Assembly (NCBI RefSeq): GCF_002335525.1
Contig: NZ_BDUF01000014.1
Span: 45,650-109,649, forward strand
From: Effusibacillus lacus
GTDB taxonomy: Bacteria; Bacillota; Bacilli; Tumebacillales; Effusibacillaceae
Direction: 5' to 3'
DNA length: 64,000 nucleotides
Below, one piece after another: positions 56,111-64,000 of this stretch. Position numbers and translations under genes: made by a program. A model generated the notes under the pieces. The model saw only the letters and a list, made by a program, of their open reading frames with translations, was not told the origin of the DNA and made no database searches. The stretch's first letter is position 1. Each line of letters opens with the position of its first letter.

Positions 56111-57031
56111 TTACCCTTCAGAAACTTCCGCGGTTGCCCTTCCATCTGTCCCTTTTCCGTCTTGGGTACCGGGCGTCATCAATACCTGTTTCGGGTATGG
56201 GATTTCAATTCCCTTCTCATCAAAAGCCTGCTTGATTCTCCGTCGCAGTTCCCTTGCCACAGGGATATGCTTGGTTGGTACACAGTCGGCGGTCACTCGA
56301 ACGGTCACTTCAGAAGGTCCGAAATTCTGGACCCCCAGCACCTGCGGTTCGCCGACTATAGTGGGGAGTTCCTCCTGTGCCTTCCTCAACACTTCTTTCA
56401 GAGTTTCAAACACTCTGTCGAGATCCTCCTCATAAGCCACACCCACATCGATGACCGCCAGAGAGTTGGCCTTGGAGAAATTCGTCACATTGGTGATCTG
56501 TCCGTTCGGAATGATATGCACCTCTCCGGTCCAGGCCCGGATGGTGGTGATACGTAAACCGATCTCTTCCACTGTTCCCCGGTATGTGGCCGTTTGAATC
56601 TCATCCCCTACGGCAAACTGATCCTCCACTATGATAAAGAATCCGGTAATTACGTCCTTGACAAGGCTTTGTGCTCCGAAGCCAACCGCCAGTCCCACAA
56701 TGCCCGCACCGGCCAACAGGGTTTTAATTTCTATGAATTGCTCCAGAATTGTGATGGCCACGAAAAAATAGACCACATATTTGAGGACATTCGTGCTTAA
56801 CACGCTCAAAGTCCGGGACCGACGCTCGTCCCATCGCACGGCCCGGTTCATCAAAAGCCGGTTGATCGCTCCGGATCCCAAGCGGATCACTATTTTCGCC
56901 AACACAAGCAGAACGGCGATTTTGACAAGTCCGTTGAAAAATCCACTCAACAAGTCCTCCCAAAAAGCGGGGTTACTGGTCTTCTCAATCATTTTTTGGT
57001 ATAAATCCTGAATCTGCGTCCATATGCTCAT
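56111..57031 (-). CDS. mscS: mechanosensitive ion channel MscS family
   Basis: Inner-membrane channel gating on tension, 306 residues. Three N-terminal transmembrane helices (to about 125); the pore segment reads VGLAVGFGAQSLVKDVITGFFII; the beta domain follows (GDEIQTATYRGTVEEIGLRITTIRAWTGEVHIIPNGQI). RBS AAAGGAG. Next to cvpA. Confidence 0.92.
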   Translation of the reverse strand: MSIWTQIQDLYQKMIEKTSNPAFWEDLLSGFFNGLVKIAVLLVLAKIVIRLGSGAINRLLMNRAVRWDERRSRTLSVLSTNVLKYVVYFFVAITILEQFIEIKTLLAGAGIVGLAVGFGAQSLVKDVITGFFIIVEDQFAVGDEIQTATYRGTVEEIGLRITTIRAWTGEVHIIPNGQITNVTNFSKANSLAVIDVGVAYEEDLDRVFETLKEVLRKAQEELPTIVGEPQVLGVQNFGPSEVTVRVTADCVPTKHIPVARELRRRIKQAFDEKGIEIPYPKQVLMTPGTQDGKGTDGRATAEVSEG

Positions 57032-57046
57032 CCATTGCCACTCCTT

Positions 57047-57607
57047 TCAACTTGCAATCCAATTCGTCACAAACCAGTAAAAAAACGAATGAGCCAGTTG
57101 CCGGTCCAAGGATTCCATTCCCTGCACCCAGGATAAGAGTCCTAGACATTGTACCACATATGCCGCAAACACGCTCCCCATGGAGAAACCGATCACACTC
57201 CCTGAAATTCTCGAAAAGAGAGACTCCCCCGGTTCCTTCATTACCGTCTGGAACACTTTAAGAATCATCTGGATTCCGATCCATACGGCCAGGGCGCCAA
57301 TTCCCACCACCAACATGTGATAGAGGCTTTCCGCCACACTCTTCCCCTGTTCGGACAACCCCTGCCCCGTCGGAACCGCCCTTATGTGATCATACAGCCA
57401 TTGCCTGAACTCATGAGCCCACCATCCATCTATTAATCTGTCTTGGATATGTGGAATCGCAAATACCACCAACGCAATTGCGGAACCGACACCCATGCAA
57501 TCGAGCAGCGACCTGTATCCCCCGCGTCTCCATCCTATTACACCCGCCCATGACAGCAGGCAGATTATCAATATATCTACCTTCTGAACCGTCCAAATCT
57601 CTATCAT
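57047..57607 (-). CDS. cvpA: CvpA family membrane protein
   Basis: 186 residues, about four membrane segments; CvpA-type start (VDILIICLLSWAGVIGWRRGGYRSLLD). ATG 57607 was chosen over GTG 57616 by the GGGGTG site. Probably coupled with mscS (15-base gap). Confidence 0.8.
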   Translation of the reverse strand: MIEIWTVQKVDILIICLLSWAGVIGWRRGGYRSLLDCMGVGSAIALVVFAIPHIQDRLIDGWWAHEFRQWLYDHIRAVPTGQGLSEQGKSVAESLYHMLVVGIGALAVWIGIQMILKVFQTVMKEPGESLFSRISGSVIGFSMGSVFAAYVVQCLGLLSWVQGMESLDRQLAHSFFYWFVTNWIAS

Positions 57608-57686
57608 CTCGCTCACCCCGGAATTAGAGTTGATCTTCTGGCATATAGTGTCAATACCCCAATCTATAGGTATTACAGCATTTCGA

Positions 57687-57714
57687 GTATAGAACGGCCC
57701 TGATTTCCATAAAC
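57687..57714 (+). promoter_or_regulatory. putative forespore (sigma-G/F-like) promoter of yyaC
   Basis: GTATA (57687-57691), 16-base spacer, CATAAAC (57708-57714), 31 bases before yyaC. Partial match only. Confidence 0.3.
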
Positions 57715-57744
57715 TGATAACAATATCCGATTCGGAGGAGTGTT

Positions 57745-58332
57745 ATGTCCAATCTTAAAATCGATCATACCCTGCCCAACGCCCGGTCCGCGCTCCGGTT
57801 CCACCTGTTCGATCTGATAGCCGGCCAGATTTCTGATCGAAAAATGGTGTTTGTTTGCATCGGAACCGACAGGTCAACGGGAGACTCGCTGGGGCCGCTT
57901 GTAGGCAGCAGATTGGAAACCCTGCTGGCCCCCGATGACTGTTCCATCTATGGTACACTGGAAAATCCGGTTCATGCCGTAAATCTCACCGAGACCTTGC
58001 AGACCATCAAACGGATTCATCAAAATCCTTTCATTATCGCGATTGATGCTTGCCTGGGGCAACTGAGTTCCGTCGGCATGATATCGGTCGGTGTCGGCCC
58101 TTTAAAGCCGGGAGCCGGCGTGAACAAGAATCTGCCGGAAGTCGGCGACATTCATATTACGGGCATTGTGAATGTGGGCGGATTCATGGAGTATTTTGTC
58201 CTGCAGAACACCCGCTTGTCGGTAGTCATGAAAATGGCTGAGTGCATTGCCCAAACCCTTGCTGAAACCGTTCCCTCTTTGCTGAGAGTTCCCCCGTATA
58301 GAGATGTCCGGTTGGAATCAAACTATCTTTGA
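57745..58332 (+). CDS. yyaC: spore protease YyaC
   Basis: 195 residues, a GPR-related spore protein: VFVCIGTDRSTGDSLGPLVGSRL near 33 and IIAIDACLGQLSSVGMISVGVGPLKPGAGVNKNLPEVGD near 90. RBS GGAGGAG. Conserved neighbour of parB in Bacillales. Divergent from cvpA. Confidence 0.94.
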   Translation: MSNLKIDHTLPNARSALRFHLFDLIAGQISDRKMVFVCIGTDRSTGDSLGPLVGSRLETLLAPDDCSIYGTLENPVHAVNLTETLQTIKRIHQNPFIIAIDACLGQLSSVGMISVGVGPLKPGAGVNKNLPEVGDIHITGIVNVGGFMEYFVLQNTRLSVVMKMAECIAQTLAETVPSLLRVPPYRDVRLESNYL

Positions 58333-58353
58333 TTCCAAAAGGAGGGTTCAGTC

Positions 58354-58605
58354 ATGAATCGAATTGCAGTTGAAGCCAATCTTTCTCCCGTACGTGAATA
58401 CCTCTCCAACAAAGGCTTCCAGGTGGATACGCTTGACGCATCCAATATGAACCAGGCACGGAACAACAACTACGCCGCCGTGGTCATCTCCGGCACCGAC
58501 CAAAACCTGATGGGCATTCACAACGTCGCGCAGGATTGTCCGGTCATCAATGCCCATGGCCTCACACCCGAACAGGTATATAACCGGATTCAAGAATTGA
58601 AATGA
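58354..58605 (+). CDS. ykuS: UPF0180 protein YkuS
   Basis: 83 residues (MNRIAVEANLSPVREYLSNKGFQVDTLDASNMNQARNNNYAAVVISGTDQNLMG). RBS AAAGGAGGG. Operon partner of yyaC. Function unknown. Confidence 0.9.
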   Translation: MNRIAVEANLSPVREYLSNKGFQVDTLDASNMNQARNNNYAAVVISGTDQNLMGIHNVAQDCPVINAHGLTPEQVYNRIQELK

Positions 58606-58609
58606 AATG

Positions 58610-58634
58610 AAGTCCCCGGAATGGGGACTTTCTG
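58610..58634. terminator. bidirectional terminator between ykuS and the lipid kinase gene
   Basis: AAGTCCCC with GGGGACTT around five bases; convergent genes on both sides. Confidence 0.75.
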
Positions 58635-58643
58635 CATGTGTGA

Positions 58644-59555
58644 TCATACCAATAGATCTATCGCCTTCGGCAGAATCTTAAACTTTTCGTCCGTTTGAAA
58701 TTCTTCAGGCTCAGTGTCCCTGACCCGGGTTACAATCTCCCCGTCCGCATGAATCCTCAGATTTGCTTTGGAGATGACGCGAACCTCACTCCCCCGGAAC
58801 ATTTTTACCGCCGGGTGTCGAACATGAGATCCGGAAAACACCTTCGGAAACACTCGCAGCAATTCCAGCTTGGAGATCCCGGACACAACGCACACTTCGA
58901 GCAAACCGTCTCGGCAATCCGCCTGGGGCAAAATCTTCATCCCACCGCCGTAGACCCCTCCGTTTCCTACCGCAATCAACCAGGCATCTTCAAAGTGGTG
59001 CTTGCTTCCGTCAATTTCAATCATCGCCGCTCCCGGCCGGTAACCGGGCAGTTGCCTCATAACAGATGCGACATAGCCAAGAGAGCCCATTTTTTTCAGG
59101 AAAGTGGACCGATTTACATCGGCTGCCACCGCCGCATCAAATCCCATTCCAGCCACATTGATAAACACTTTTTCCTGCATGCAGACCAAGTCAACAGGGA
59201 CGGATTGGTTCTGAAGGATCCTTTCAACTGACCGAACCGGATCGAAATGACCGTTCAGATTCAAATACTGGGCAAAGTCATTGCCGGTTCCAGCCGGAAT
59301 AATACCCAGTTTTGCCCCGGTTTGTACGATTCCGTTCACAACTTCATGAATGGTGCCGTCACCGCCGACCGCGATCACTTGATCGTAAAAGCCAGCAAGG
59401 TTCTTCAGATGGCCGACCGCATCACCCGGGGCATTCGTCATAAAGCAGTCATACACGATCTGACGTTTATGCAGTTCGGCTTCCGCCAACTTCCAATAGC
59501 GCAACGCACGTCCCTTGCCCGCGTTGGGGTTTATGACAAACAGGCGCCTGGTCAT
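58644..59555 (-). CDS. diacylglycerol/lipid kinase family protein (YegS/BmrU-like)
   Basis: 303 residues; catalytic motif VGGDGTIHEVVNGI and GTGNDFAQ typical of DGK catalytic domains. Overlaps the DUF4446 stop by four bases. Lipid or other substrate undetermined. Confidence 0.88.
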   Translation of the reverse strand: MTRRLFVINPNAGKGRALRYWKLAEAELHKRQIVYDCFMTNAPGDAVGHLKNLAGFYDQVIAVGGDGTIHEVVNGIVQTGAKLGIIPAGTGNDFAQYLNLNGHFDPVRSVERILQNQSVPVDLVCMQEKVFINVAGMGFDAAVAADVNRSTFLKKMGSLGYVASVMRQLPGYRPGAAMIEIDGSKHHFEDAWLIAVGNGGVYGGGMKILPQADCRDGLLEVCVVSGISKLELLRVFPKVFSGSHVRHPAVKMFRGSEVRVISKANLRIHADGEIVTRVRDTEPEEFQTDEKFKILPKAIDLLV

Positions 59556-60058
59556 TTGGCCGCGTTCTGAACAGCGATGCTGACCGCCTGCTTCTCTTCT
59601 TCCGTCATTTTGTATTGCGATTCGCCGTTCACGATGGGTTTCGCATAGATCCTGGAATCTTCCCGTCCATATAAACTTGTCAGGACAATTCCGTTCTTTT
59701 CCCGGTTCAGAATGGATACGGAAAAACTCAGATCCGAACCCACATCGTCAAACGCATTGTAACGAATAACCCCAATGGGTCCCAGACTTCTCCGGATCTC
59801 TTGTTGAACTTGTTCCTGCACATCTTGTACCTGGCTGACTTTCTCCCGCAGGTTTTTCAGTTCCTCCGCCTGTTTAAAGATCAATTCCTCCAGATTGGAT
59901 TTGTCGACCCCTCGCATCAATTGCCGATACCTTCTGTGAAGTTGGTTTAGCCGAACGGTATTGATGATAAAGAAGAATAATGCCAGCACCAAAAGCCCAA
60001 TCAGAACCAACACGACAGTTTCAAGATTCTCCAAGATCCATTGCCGATAATCAAACAT
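59552..60058 (-). CDS. DUF4446 family protein
   Basis: 168 residues with one N-terminal transmembrane helix (VVLVLIGLLVLALFFFIIN), a coiled coil and the DUF4446 domain (IGVIRYNAFDDVGSDLSFSVSILN). Conserved near parB in Bacillota. Function unknown. Confidence 0.88.
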   Translation of the reverse strand: MFDYRQWILENLETVVLVLIGLLVLALFFFIINTVRLNQLHRRYRQLMRGVDKSNLEELIFKQAEELKNLREKVSQVQDVQEQVQQEIRRSLGPIGVIRYNAFDDVGSDLSFSVSILNREKNGIVLTSLYGREDSRIYAKPIVNGESQYKMTEEEKQAVSIAVQNAAK

Positions 60059-60149
60059 TAAGGACGTACTCCCTTCCCGGTAAACAACTCATATAACGTC
60101 GATATTGTAACATAAGGCGCCCTGTGAATCCTCAGGTCGCAAGTCCTAT

Positions 60150-60836
60150 CTACTGCAGGAACCACTTGAGGATTCCCGCCACAAAAATGGCCGGCAGCAG
60201 ATTTCCCACATTGATTTTTCTGATCTCAAGCACATTGAGGGCAATACCCATAATCAACACTCCACCGGTTGCCGACATCACCGCAATTACCGGCTGCGAA
60301 AGAAACTCCCGCAACCATTCCGCCGATAAAGCAATGATCCCTTGATACAATAATACGGGTATGGCCGAAATGGCTACTCCAATCCCCATGGTGGAGGTAA
60401 AGATGACGGCGGAGAACCCGTCCAAAATCGACTTGGTGTACAACACCGAGTGATCTGCCTTTAAACCGCTCTCCAGGGCGCCAACGATAGCCATTGCTCC
60501 CACACAATATAGCAAGGATGCAAAAACAAATGCCTCTGAAATCTTTCCATGACCGAACCGGGTCATTTTTCGCTCGGCGAATCGGCCCACAGCATCCAAC
60601 TTGCCTTCAATATCAACAAGCTCCCCGATTATCGCCCCTATCACAAGAGAAAGGATTACCCACGGAAGATCATCCCCCGCTTTGAAAGCGAGTGTCATCC
60701 CGATGACGAGTACGGACAAGCCCAAACCTTGAATAATGGTTTGTTTCATTTTGTCCGGAATCCTTTGAAATATTGAGCCCAATACCGCCCCGGCAATGAT
60801 TGCCAGGGCGTTCACAATTGTCCCCCAAAGCGCCAT
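60150..60836 (-). CDS. DUF554 family membrane protein
   Basis: 228 residues, about six transmembrane segments (ALWGTIVNALAIIAGAVLGSIF; VILSLVIGAIIGELVDIE). YdfK-like transporter family; role unknown. Confidence 0.88.
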   Translation of the reverse strand: MALWGTIVNALAIIAGAVLGSIFQRIPDKMKQTIIQGLGLSVLVIGMTLAFKAGDDLPWVILSLVIGAIIGELVDIEGKLDAVGRFAERKMTRFGHGKISEAFVFASLLYCVGAMAIVGALESGLKADHSVLYTKSILDGFSAVIFTSTMGIGVAISAIPVLLYQGIIALSAEWLREFLSQPVIAVMSATGGVLIMGIALNVLEIRKINVGNLLPAIFVAGILKWFLQ

Positions 60837-60859
60837 GCCTTGTCTCCTCTCGAATCATC

Positions 60860-61996
60860 TCACGCCATTATGTCTTTTAATGCGCCAACAAATTCTTCAA
60901 TCTCTGTTTCGTTGTTAAAATAGCCGAGACTTGCACGAACCAGGCCCCCTTCCGCTGTCCCCAGTGTTTCATGGGCCAGCGGAGAGCAGTGGAGTCCGGC
61001 CCTTACCGCAATCTCGTAATGGGTATCCAGGATATACCCTATTTCGTTTGCGTCGTATCCTGCCACCGAGAAGGAGACAATCGGACATCTCGCTTCCTTC
61101 CTATCAGGTCCAAATTGGGTCAATCCGTCGATCCGCGCCAATTCCTCCAACAACAATTGTGTCAGATGCTCTTCATGCCTGCGGATGGAAGCAAGGCCTG
61201 TATCTTCAATGAACTGCAAACCGGCACTTAAGCCCGCAATGCCTGCTGTGTTACGGGTACCGCTTTCGTATCTTTCGGGCCGTCCCGGCGGTTGTTCAAT
61301 CAACTCGGAAAAACCACCGGTTCCACCGTGCAGCAAGGGATCCAATTCAAGATCCGGATGGATGTAAAGACCCCCGGTTCCCTGTGGGCCATACAATCCT
61401 TTGTGCCCTGTAAAGGCCAACATATCGATTCTCATGGCTTCCACATCAATGGGAAGATAGCCGGCAGTTTGGGATGCATCAACCATGAACTTCACACGAT
61501 GTTTGCGAGCTAATTCACCGAGTCGTTCAACTGGCAAAATTCTGCCGGTCAGGTTGGATGAATGTGTCACCACCAACAGTCTGGTAGTTGCCCGAAATTC
61601 CTTTTCCACTTCCTGACACAGAGCCTGATCATCGCCGATGGACGGAACATACGTGATATCGACGCCTTTCTTCCTCAGGTATTCAAGCGGTCTCCGGACC
61701 GAATTGTGTTCAAGGCTGGTTGTGATGACATGATCACCCGGCTGCAGGAACCCCTTCAATCCGAGATTGAGAGATTCCGTGGCATTCTGTGTGAATATCA
61801 CATCATTCGGATTTTTGACATGAAAGAGCCTTGCCACTTGTGCTCGCGTATTTGAAATAGTTTCGGCCGCTTTGGCCGCCAATCTGTGGCCGCTTCGGCC
61901 AGGATTGGCTGAATAATCCCTTACAGCCGCTGCCATTGCTTCCGCAACTTGAGGTGGTTTTGGCCAGGTCGATGCTGCATTGTCAAGATAAATCAT
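60860..61996 (-). CDS. cysteine desulfurase-like aminotransferase, class V
   Basis: PLP enzyme of 378 residues: MIYLDNAASTWPKPPQVAEAM; PLP lysine in FTGHKGLYGPQGTGG (near K202); GTRNTAGIAGLSAG follows; YNNETEIEEFVGAL end. EF2568-type cysteine desulfurase family. ATG 61996 has GGGGTG six bases upstream; the GTG nine bases before is less likely. Confidence 0.9.
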   Translation of the reverse strand: MIYLDNAASTWPKPPQVAEAMAAAVRDYSANPGRSGHRLAAKAAETISNTRAQVARLFHVKNPNDVIFTQNATESLNLGLKGFLQPGDHVITTSLEHNSVRRPLEYLRKKGVDITYVPSIGDDQALCQEVEKEFRATTRLLVVTHSSNLTGRILPVERLGELARKHRVKFMVDASQTAGYLPIDVEAMRIDMLAFTGHKGLYGPQGTGGLYIHPDLELDPLLHGGTGGFSELIEQPPGRPERYESGTRNTAGIAGLSAGLQFIEDTGLASIRRHEEHLTQLLLEELARIDGLTQFGPDRKEARCPIVSFSVAGYDANEIGYILDTHYEIAVRAGLHCSPLAHETLGTAEGGLVRASLGYFNNETEIEEFVGALKDIMA

Positions 61997-62179
61997 TTTG
62001 TCCACCCCGTTTCAAATTTGTCCCTCCATTTTCTCGCCTGCAAATCATATGCTTGTATTATATTCCAATCCCCAGAGATTCACGAGACTTTTCTTCTCTT
62101 TGTTCCCAATTGCAAAAACGGAGAGGATTGGCTCCTCTCCATCTGTCCATTCTTTATTTATCCTGTTCGCCTTATTGTT

Positions 62180-63016
62180 TCATTCACCCAACAAACCAAG
62201 GATTCTTTCCAGGTCATCCATGGAATAATATTCAATCTCGATCTTGCCCCGTTTCTTGCCGGAGTGGATTTTCACGGAAGTTCCCAAACAGGAACGGAAC
62301 TTTTCTTCATATTGTTGAATGATCCGGTTACCTTCCGGTTTCTGTTTTTTTGTTTCACGTGGAACATTTCGGGTCAACCGATTGACCAACTGCTCCACTG
62401 CACGGACACTTAGCTCCTCGTCCATAATTTTTCGAGCAAGTGCCAATTGCTGTTTGGTATCTTCCAATCCCAGGATGGCTCTTGCGTGTCCCATAGAAAT
62501 TGTTCCACGTGAAACATAATCACGAATTTCTTTTGGAAGGTTCAGGAGTCGCAAGAAGTTGGCCACATGGGAACGGCTTTGCCCCACTTTTTTGGCCAAC
62601 TCATCCTGGGTCAGTTCAAACTTCTCCATGATACTGCTGTAGGCTTCCGCAATTTCAATCGGGTTCAAATCTTCCCGCTGAAGGTTTTCAATAAGAGCTA
62701 TTTCCGTCATCTGCCGGTCGTCAAAATCCTTGACCACTACCGGGACCTCTTCCAATCCCACCATTTGGGCGGCCCGCCATCTTCTTTCTCCAGCCACAAT
62801 TTCGTAACCCCGAAAACTTTTTCGGACAATGATTGGTTGGATAATTCCATGTTCTTTAATGGAATCGGCCAGCTCTTGCAGTTTGTCCTCGTTAAACTCC
62901 CTGCGGGGCTGGTAAGGATTCGGTCGTAAATCTTCAACTTTGGCGGTAACAATGGAGTCGTCTGCTCCTATTTGCGGCAGCAGTGCTTCCAATCCTTTAC
63001 CCAGACGCTTGCTCAT
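62180..63016 (-). CDS. parB: chromosome partitioning protein ParB (Spo0J)
   Basis: CTPase clamp that loads at parS, 278 residues. MSKRLGKGLEALLPQIGAD, the ParB N-domain (VEDLRPNPYQPRREFNEDKLQELADSIKEHGIIQPIIVRKSFRGYEIVAGERRWRAAQ), helix-turn-helix LTQDELAKKVGQSRSHVANFLRLL. ATG 63016 overlaps parA stop by four bases. Two parS sites lie in its own coding sequence. Confidence 0.96.
   Translation of the reverse strand: MSKRLGKGLEALLPQIGADDSIVTAKVEDLRPNPYQPRREFNEDKLQELADSIKEHGIIQPIIVRKSFRGYEIVAGERRWRAAQMVGLEEVPVVVKDFDDRQMTEIALIENLQREDLNPIEIAEAYSSIMEKFELTQDELAKKVGQSRSHVANFLRLLNLPKEIRDYVSRGTISMGHARAILGLEDTKQQLALARKIMDEELSVRAVEQLVNRLTRNVPRETKKQKPEGNRIIQQYEEKFRSCLGTSVKIHSGKKRGKIEIEYYSMDDLERILGLLGE
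62351..62366. promoter_or_regulatory. parS site 1
   Basis: TGTTTCACGTGGAACA, 15 of 16 bases of the Bacillus consensus, inside parB. Confidence 0.9.
62501..62516. promoter_or_regulatory. parS site 2
   Basis: TGTTCCACGTGAAACA, 15 of 16 bases of the consensus, 150 bases from site 1. Confidence 0.9.
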
Positions 63017-63771
63017 AAGCTGCACACTTCCTTTGCAAGGTCCATATAAACTTCGGCCCCTCTAGATTTTGGGTCATATGCTATAATGGGCTGTCCGTGG
63101 CTGGGGGCCTCACTTAAACGGACATTGCGCGGGATAATTGTATGATAGACTTTCTCCCGGAAGTACTTTTTCACATCTTCAATCACTTGAATGCCAAGAT
63201 TGGTGCGTGCATCCAGCATTGTCAGAAGGACTCCCTCAATCTCCAGCTTGGTGTTCAAATGTTTCTGCACCAGTCGAATGGTGTTCAGCAATTGGCTTAA
63301 GCCTTCCAAGGCGTAGTACTCGCACTGTATGGGTATTAGGACAGAATCGGAAGCGGTCAAGGCATTAACGGTCAACAGACCCAAAGAAGGAGGACAATCA
63401 ATTATTATGTAGTCATATTTGCTCTTCATGGGTTGCAGTGCCTTACGAAGCCTGACTTCCCGGGAAATGGTAGGCACCAGTTCAATTTCCGCTCCAGCCA
63501 GCTGAATGGTGGCCGGTATTATATGTAATCCATCAATTTGGGTTGCTTGAATCGCTTCTTTTGCATCCACTTCATTGATCAATACATCATAAATGCAGGA
63601 ATTCACGTCCGCTTTGTTGATTCCAACCCCACTGGTTGTGTTGCCCTGCGGATCAATGTCTACCAGGAGCACGCGTTTTCCCAACGAAGCCAGGCAGGCA
63701 CCGAGGTTTACGGCTGTCGTGGTCTTGCCGACCCCGCCTTTTTGATTCGCCACTGCGATAATTCTCGCCAA
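63013..63771 (-). CDS. parA: chromosome partitioning ATPase ParA (Soj)
   Basis: Walker-type ATPase pairing with ParB in origin segregation and replication control; 252 residues. Deviant Walker A KGGVGKTT near 11-18, then DIDPQGN and IIDCPPSLGLLT. TTG 63771 was chosen: GAGGTG six bases upstream and the start aligns with Soj; the GTG nine bases earlier lacks a spaced site. Confidence 0.95.
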   Translation of the reverse strand: MARIIAVANQKGGVGKTTTAVNLGACLASLGKRVLLVDIDPQGNTTSGVGINKADVNSCIYDVLINEVDAKEAIQATQIDGLHIIPATIQLAGAEIELVPTISREVRLRKALQPMKSKYDYIIIDCPPSLGLLTVNALTASDSVLIPIQCEYYALEGLSQLLNTIRLVQKHLNTKLEIEGVLLTMLDARTNLGIQVIEDVKKYFREKVYHTIIPRNVRLSEAPSHGQPIIAYDPKSRGAEVYMDLAKEVCSL

Positions 63772-64000
63772 CTGTGTCACCTCGTCATAAGTGATTTGTA
63801 TGCCGATTCTAAGACGCAGAACCTGCCTATCAATCTTCTAGACTATATTTTACAAGATCAACAAACAAAAAGGTAGACACCTGAAATACCCATTCTGAAA
63901 ACAGTTCGATAGTACCAAGCTTCAAACGGCCTGACATGTATGACGCCGTATGAAAGTGATAATGTGTGAAGAAATAATGTACACAAATACTTGTAACCTT

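Overview
The window is a bacterial chromosome segment, most likely from an endospore-forming member of the Bacillota. I would guess the Alicyclobacillaceae/Effusibacillus/Tumebacillus side of the Bacillales, but the sequence alone does not prove the genus. The reasons are the order of housekeeping genes around the replication origin (parAB with parS sites, yyaC, a yyaE-like oxidoreductase, ychF, ssb, rplI, dnaB, purA, walRK-yycHIJ, htrC, rlmH), the sporulation-linked genes yyaC and lonC-like, AGGAGG-type ribosome sites, and frequent TTG/GTG starts.

Layout. 1-3.2 kb: a minus-strand operon with a NitT/TauT-type ABC importer followed by a cut-off cysteine synthase. 3.4-13.4 kb: mixed accessory and maintenance genes: an auto-inhibited Fic protein, a large U32 protein (tRNA/rRNA hydroxylation family), a small Ser/Thr-type kinase converging on a histidine-rich miniprotein, a HelD helicase, and an NmrA-like reductase with a TetR regulator sharing two matching operators. 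13.6-17.2 kb: cysJI sulfite reductase. 17.5-18.4 kb: an EamA transporter. 18.69-23.28 kb: a cassette flanked by direct repeats of the rlmH 3' end. It carries an AAA ATPase/subtilase pair matching the IetAS anti-phage system, plus an IS66 remnant. The arrangement resembles staphylococcal SCC elements, but no recombinase gene is visible.

23.26-31.5 kb: the conserved rlmH, CxxH/CxxC protein, htrC, walJ, yycI, yycH, walK, walR block. 31.7-35.4 kb: two stress-type small proteins, tRNA-Phe, a long-chain acyl-CoA ligase, a set of regularly spaced small palindromes, and a tRNA-Lys/Glu/Asp cluster. 35.5-41.2 kb: purA, dnaB, lonC-like, rplI and a MazG-like gene. 41.4-45.3 kb: a dipeptidase, thiM and two lipoproteins. 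45.3-47.7 kb: an AbiE-type toxin-antitoxin pair in an unusual convergent arrangement, each gene with its own inverted-repeat operator. 47.9-49.7 kb: ssb and ychF without the usual rpsF and rpsR neighbours. 49.8-56.1 kb: DUF3800 protein, DEAD-box helicase, cold-shock protein, small spore-type peptide, DUF3892, a molybdopterin oxidoreductase and DUF951. 56.1-63.8 kb: mscS, cvpA, yyaC, ykuS, lipid kinase, DUF4446, DUF554, a cysteine desulfurase-like enzyme, and parB/parA with two parS sites inside parB.

Most genes lie on the minus strand, as expected for one replichore near oriC, which should lie just beyond the right edge. The walRK block couples cell-wall control to growth, parABS acts in origin segregation, and dnaB/ssb/helD/cshA-like genes serve replication and RNA metabolism. 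The sulfur genes at the left (importer, cysK, cysJI) suggest use of sulfite or organosulfur compounds. The accessory insertions (IetAS cassette, AbiE, Fic, DUF3800) sit between conserved blocks.
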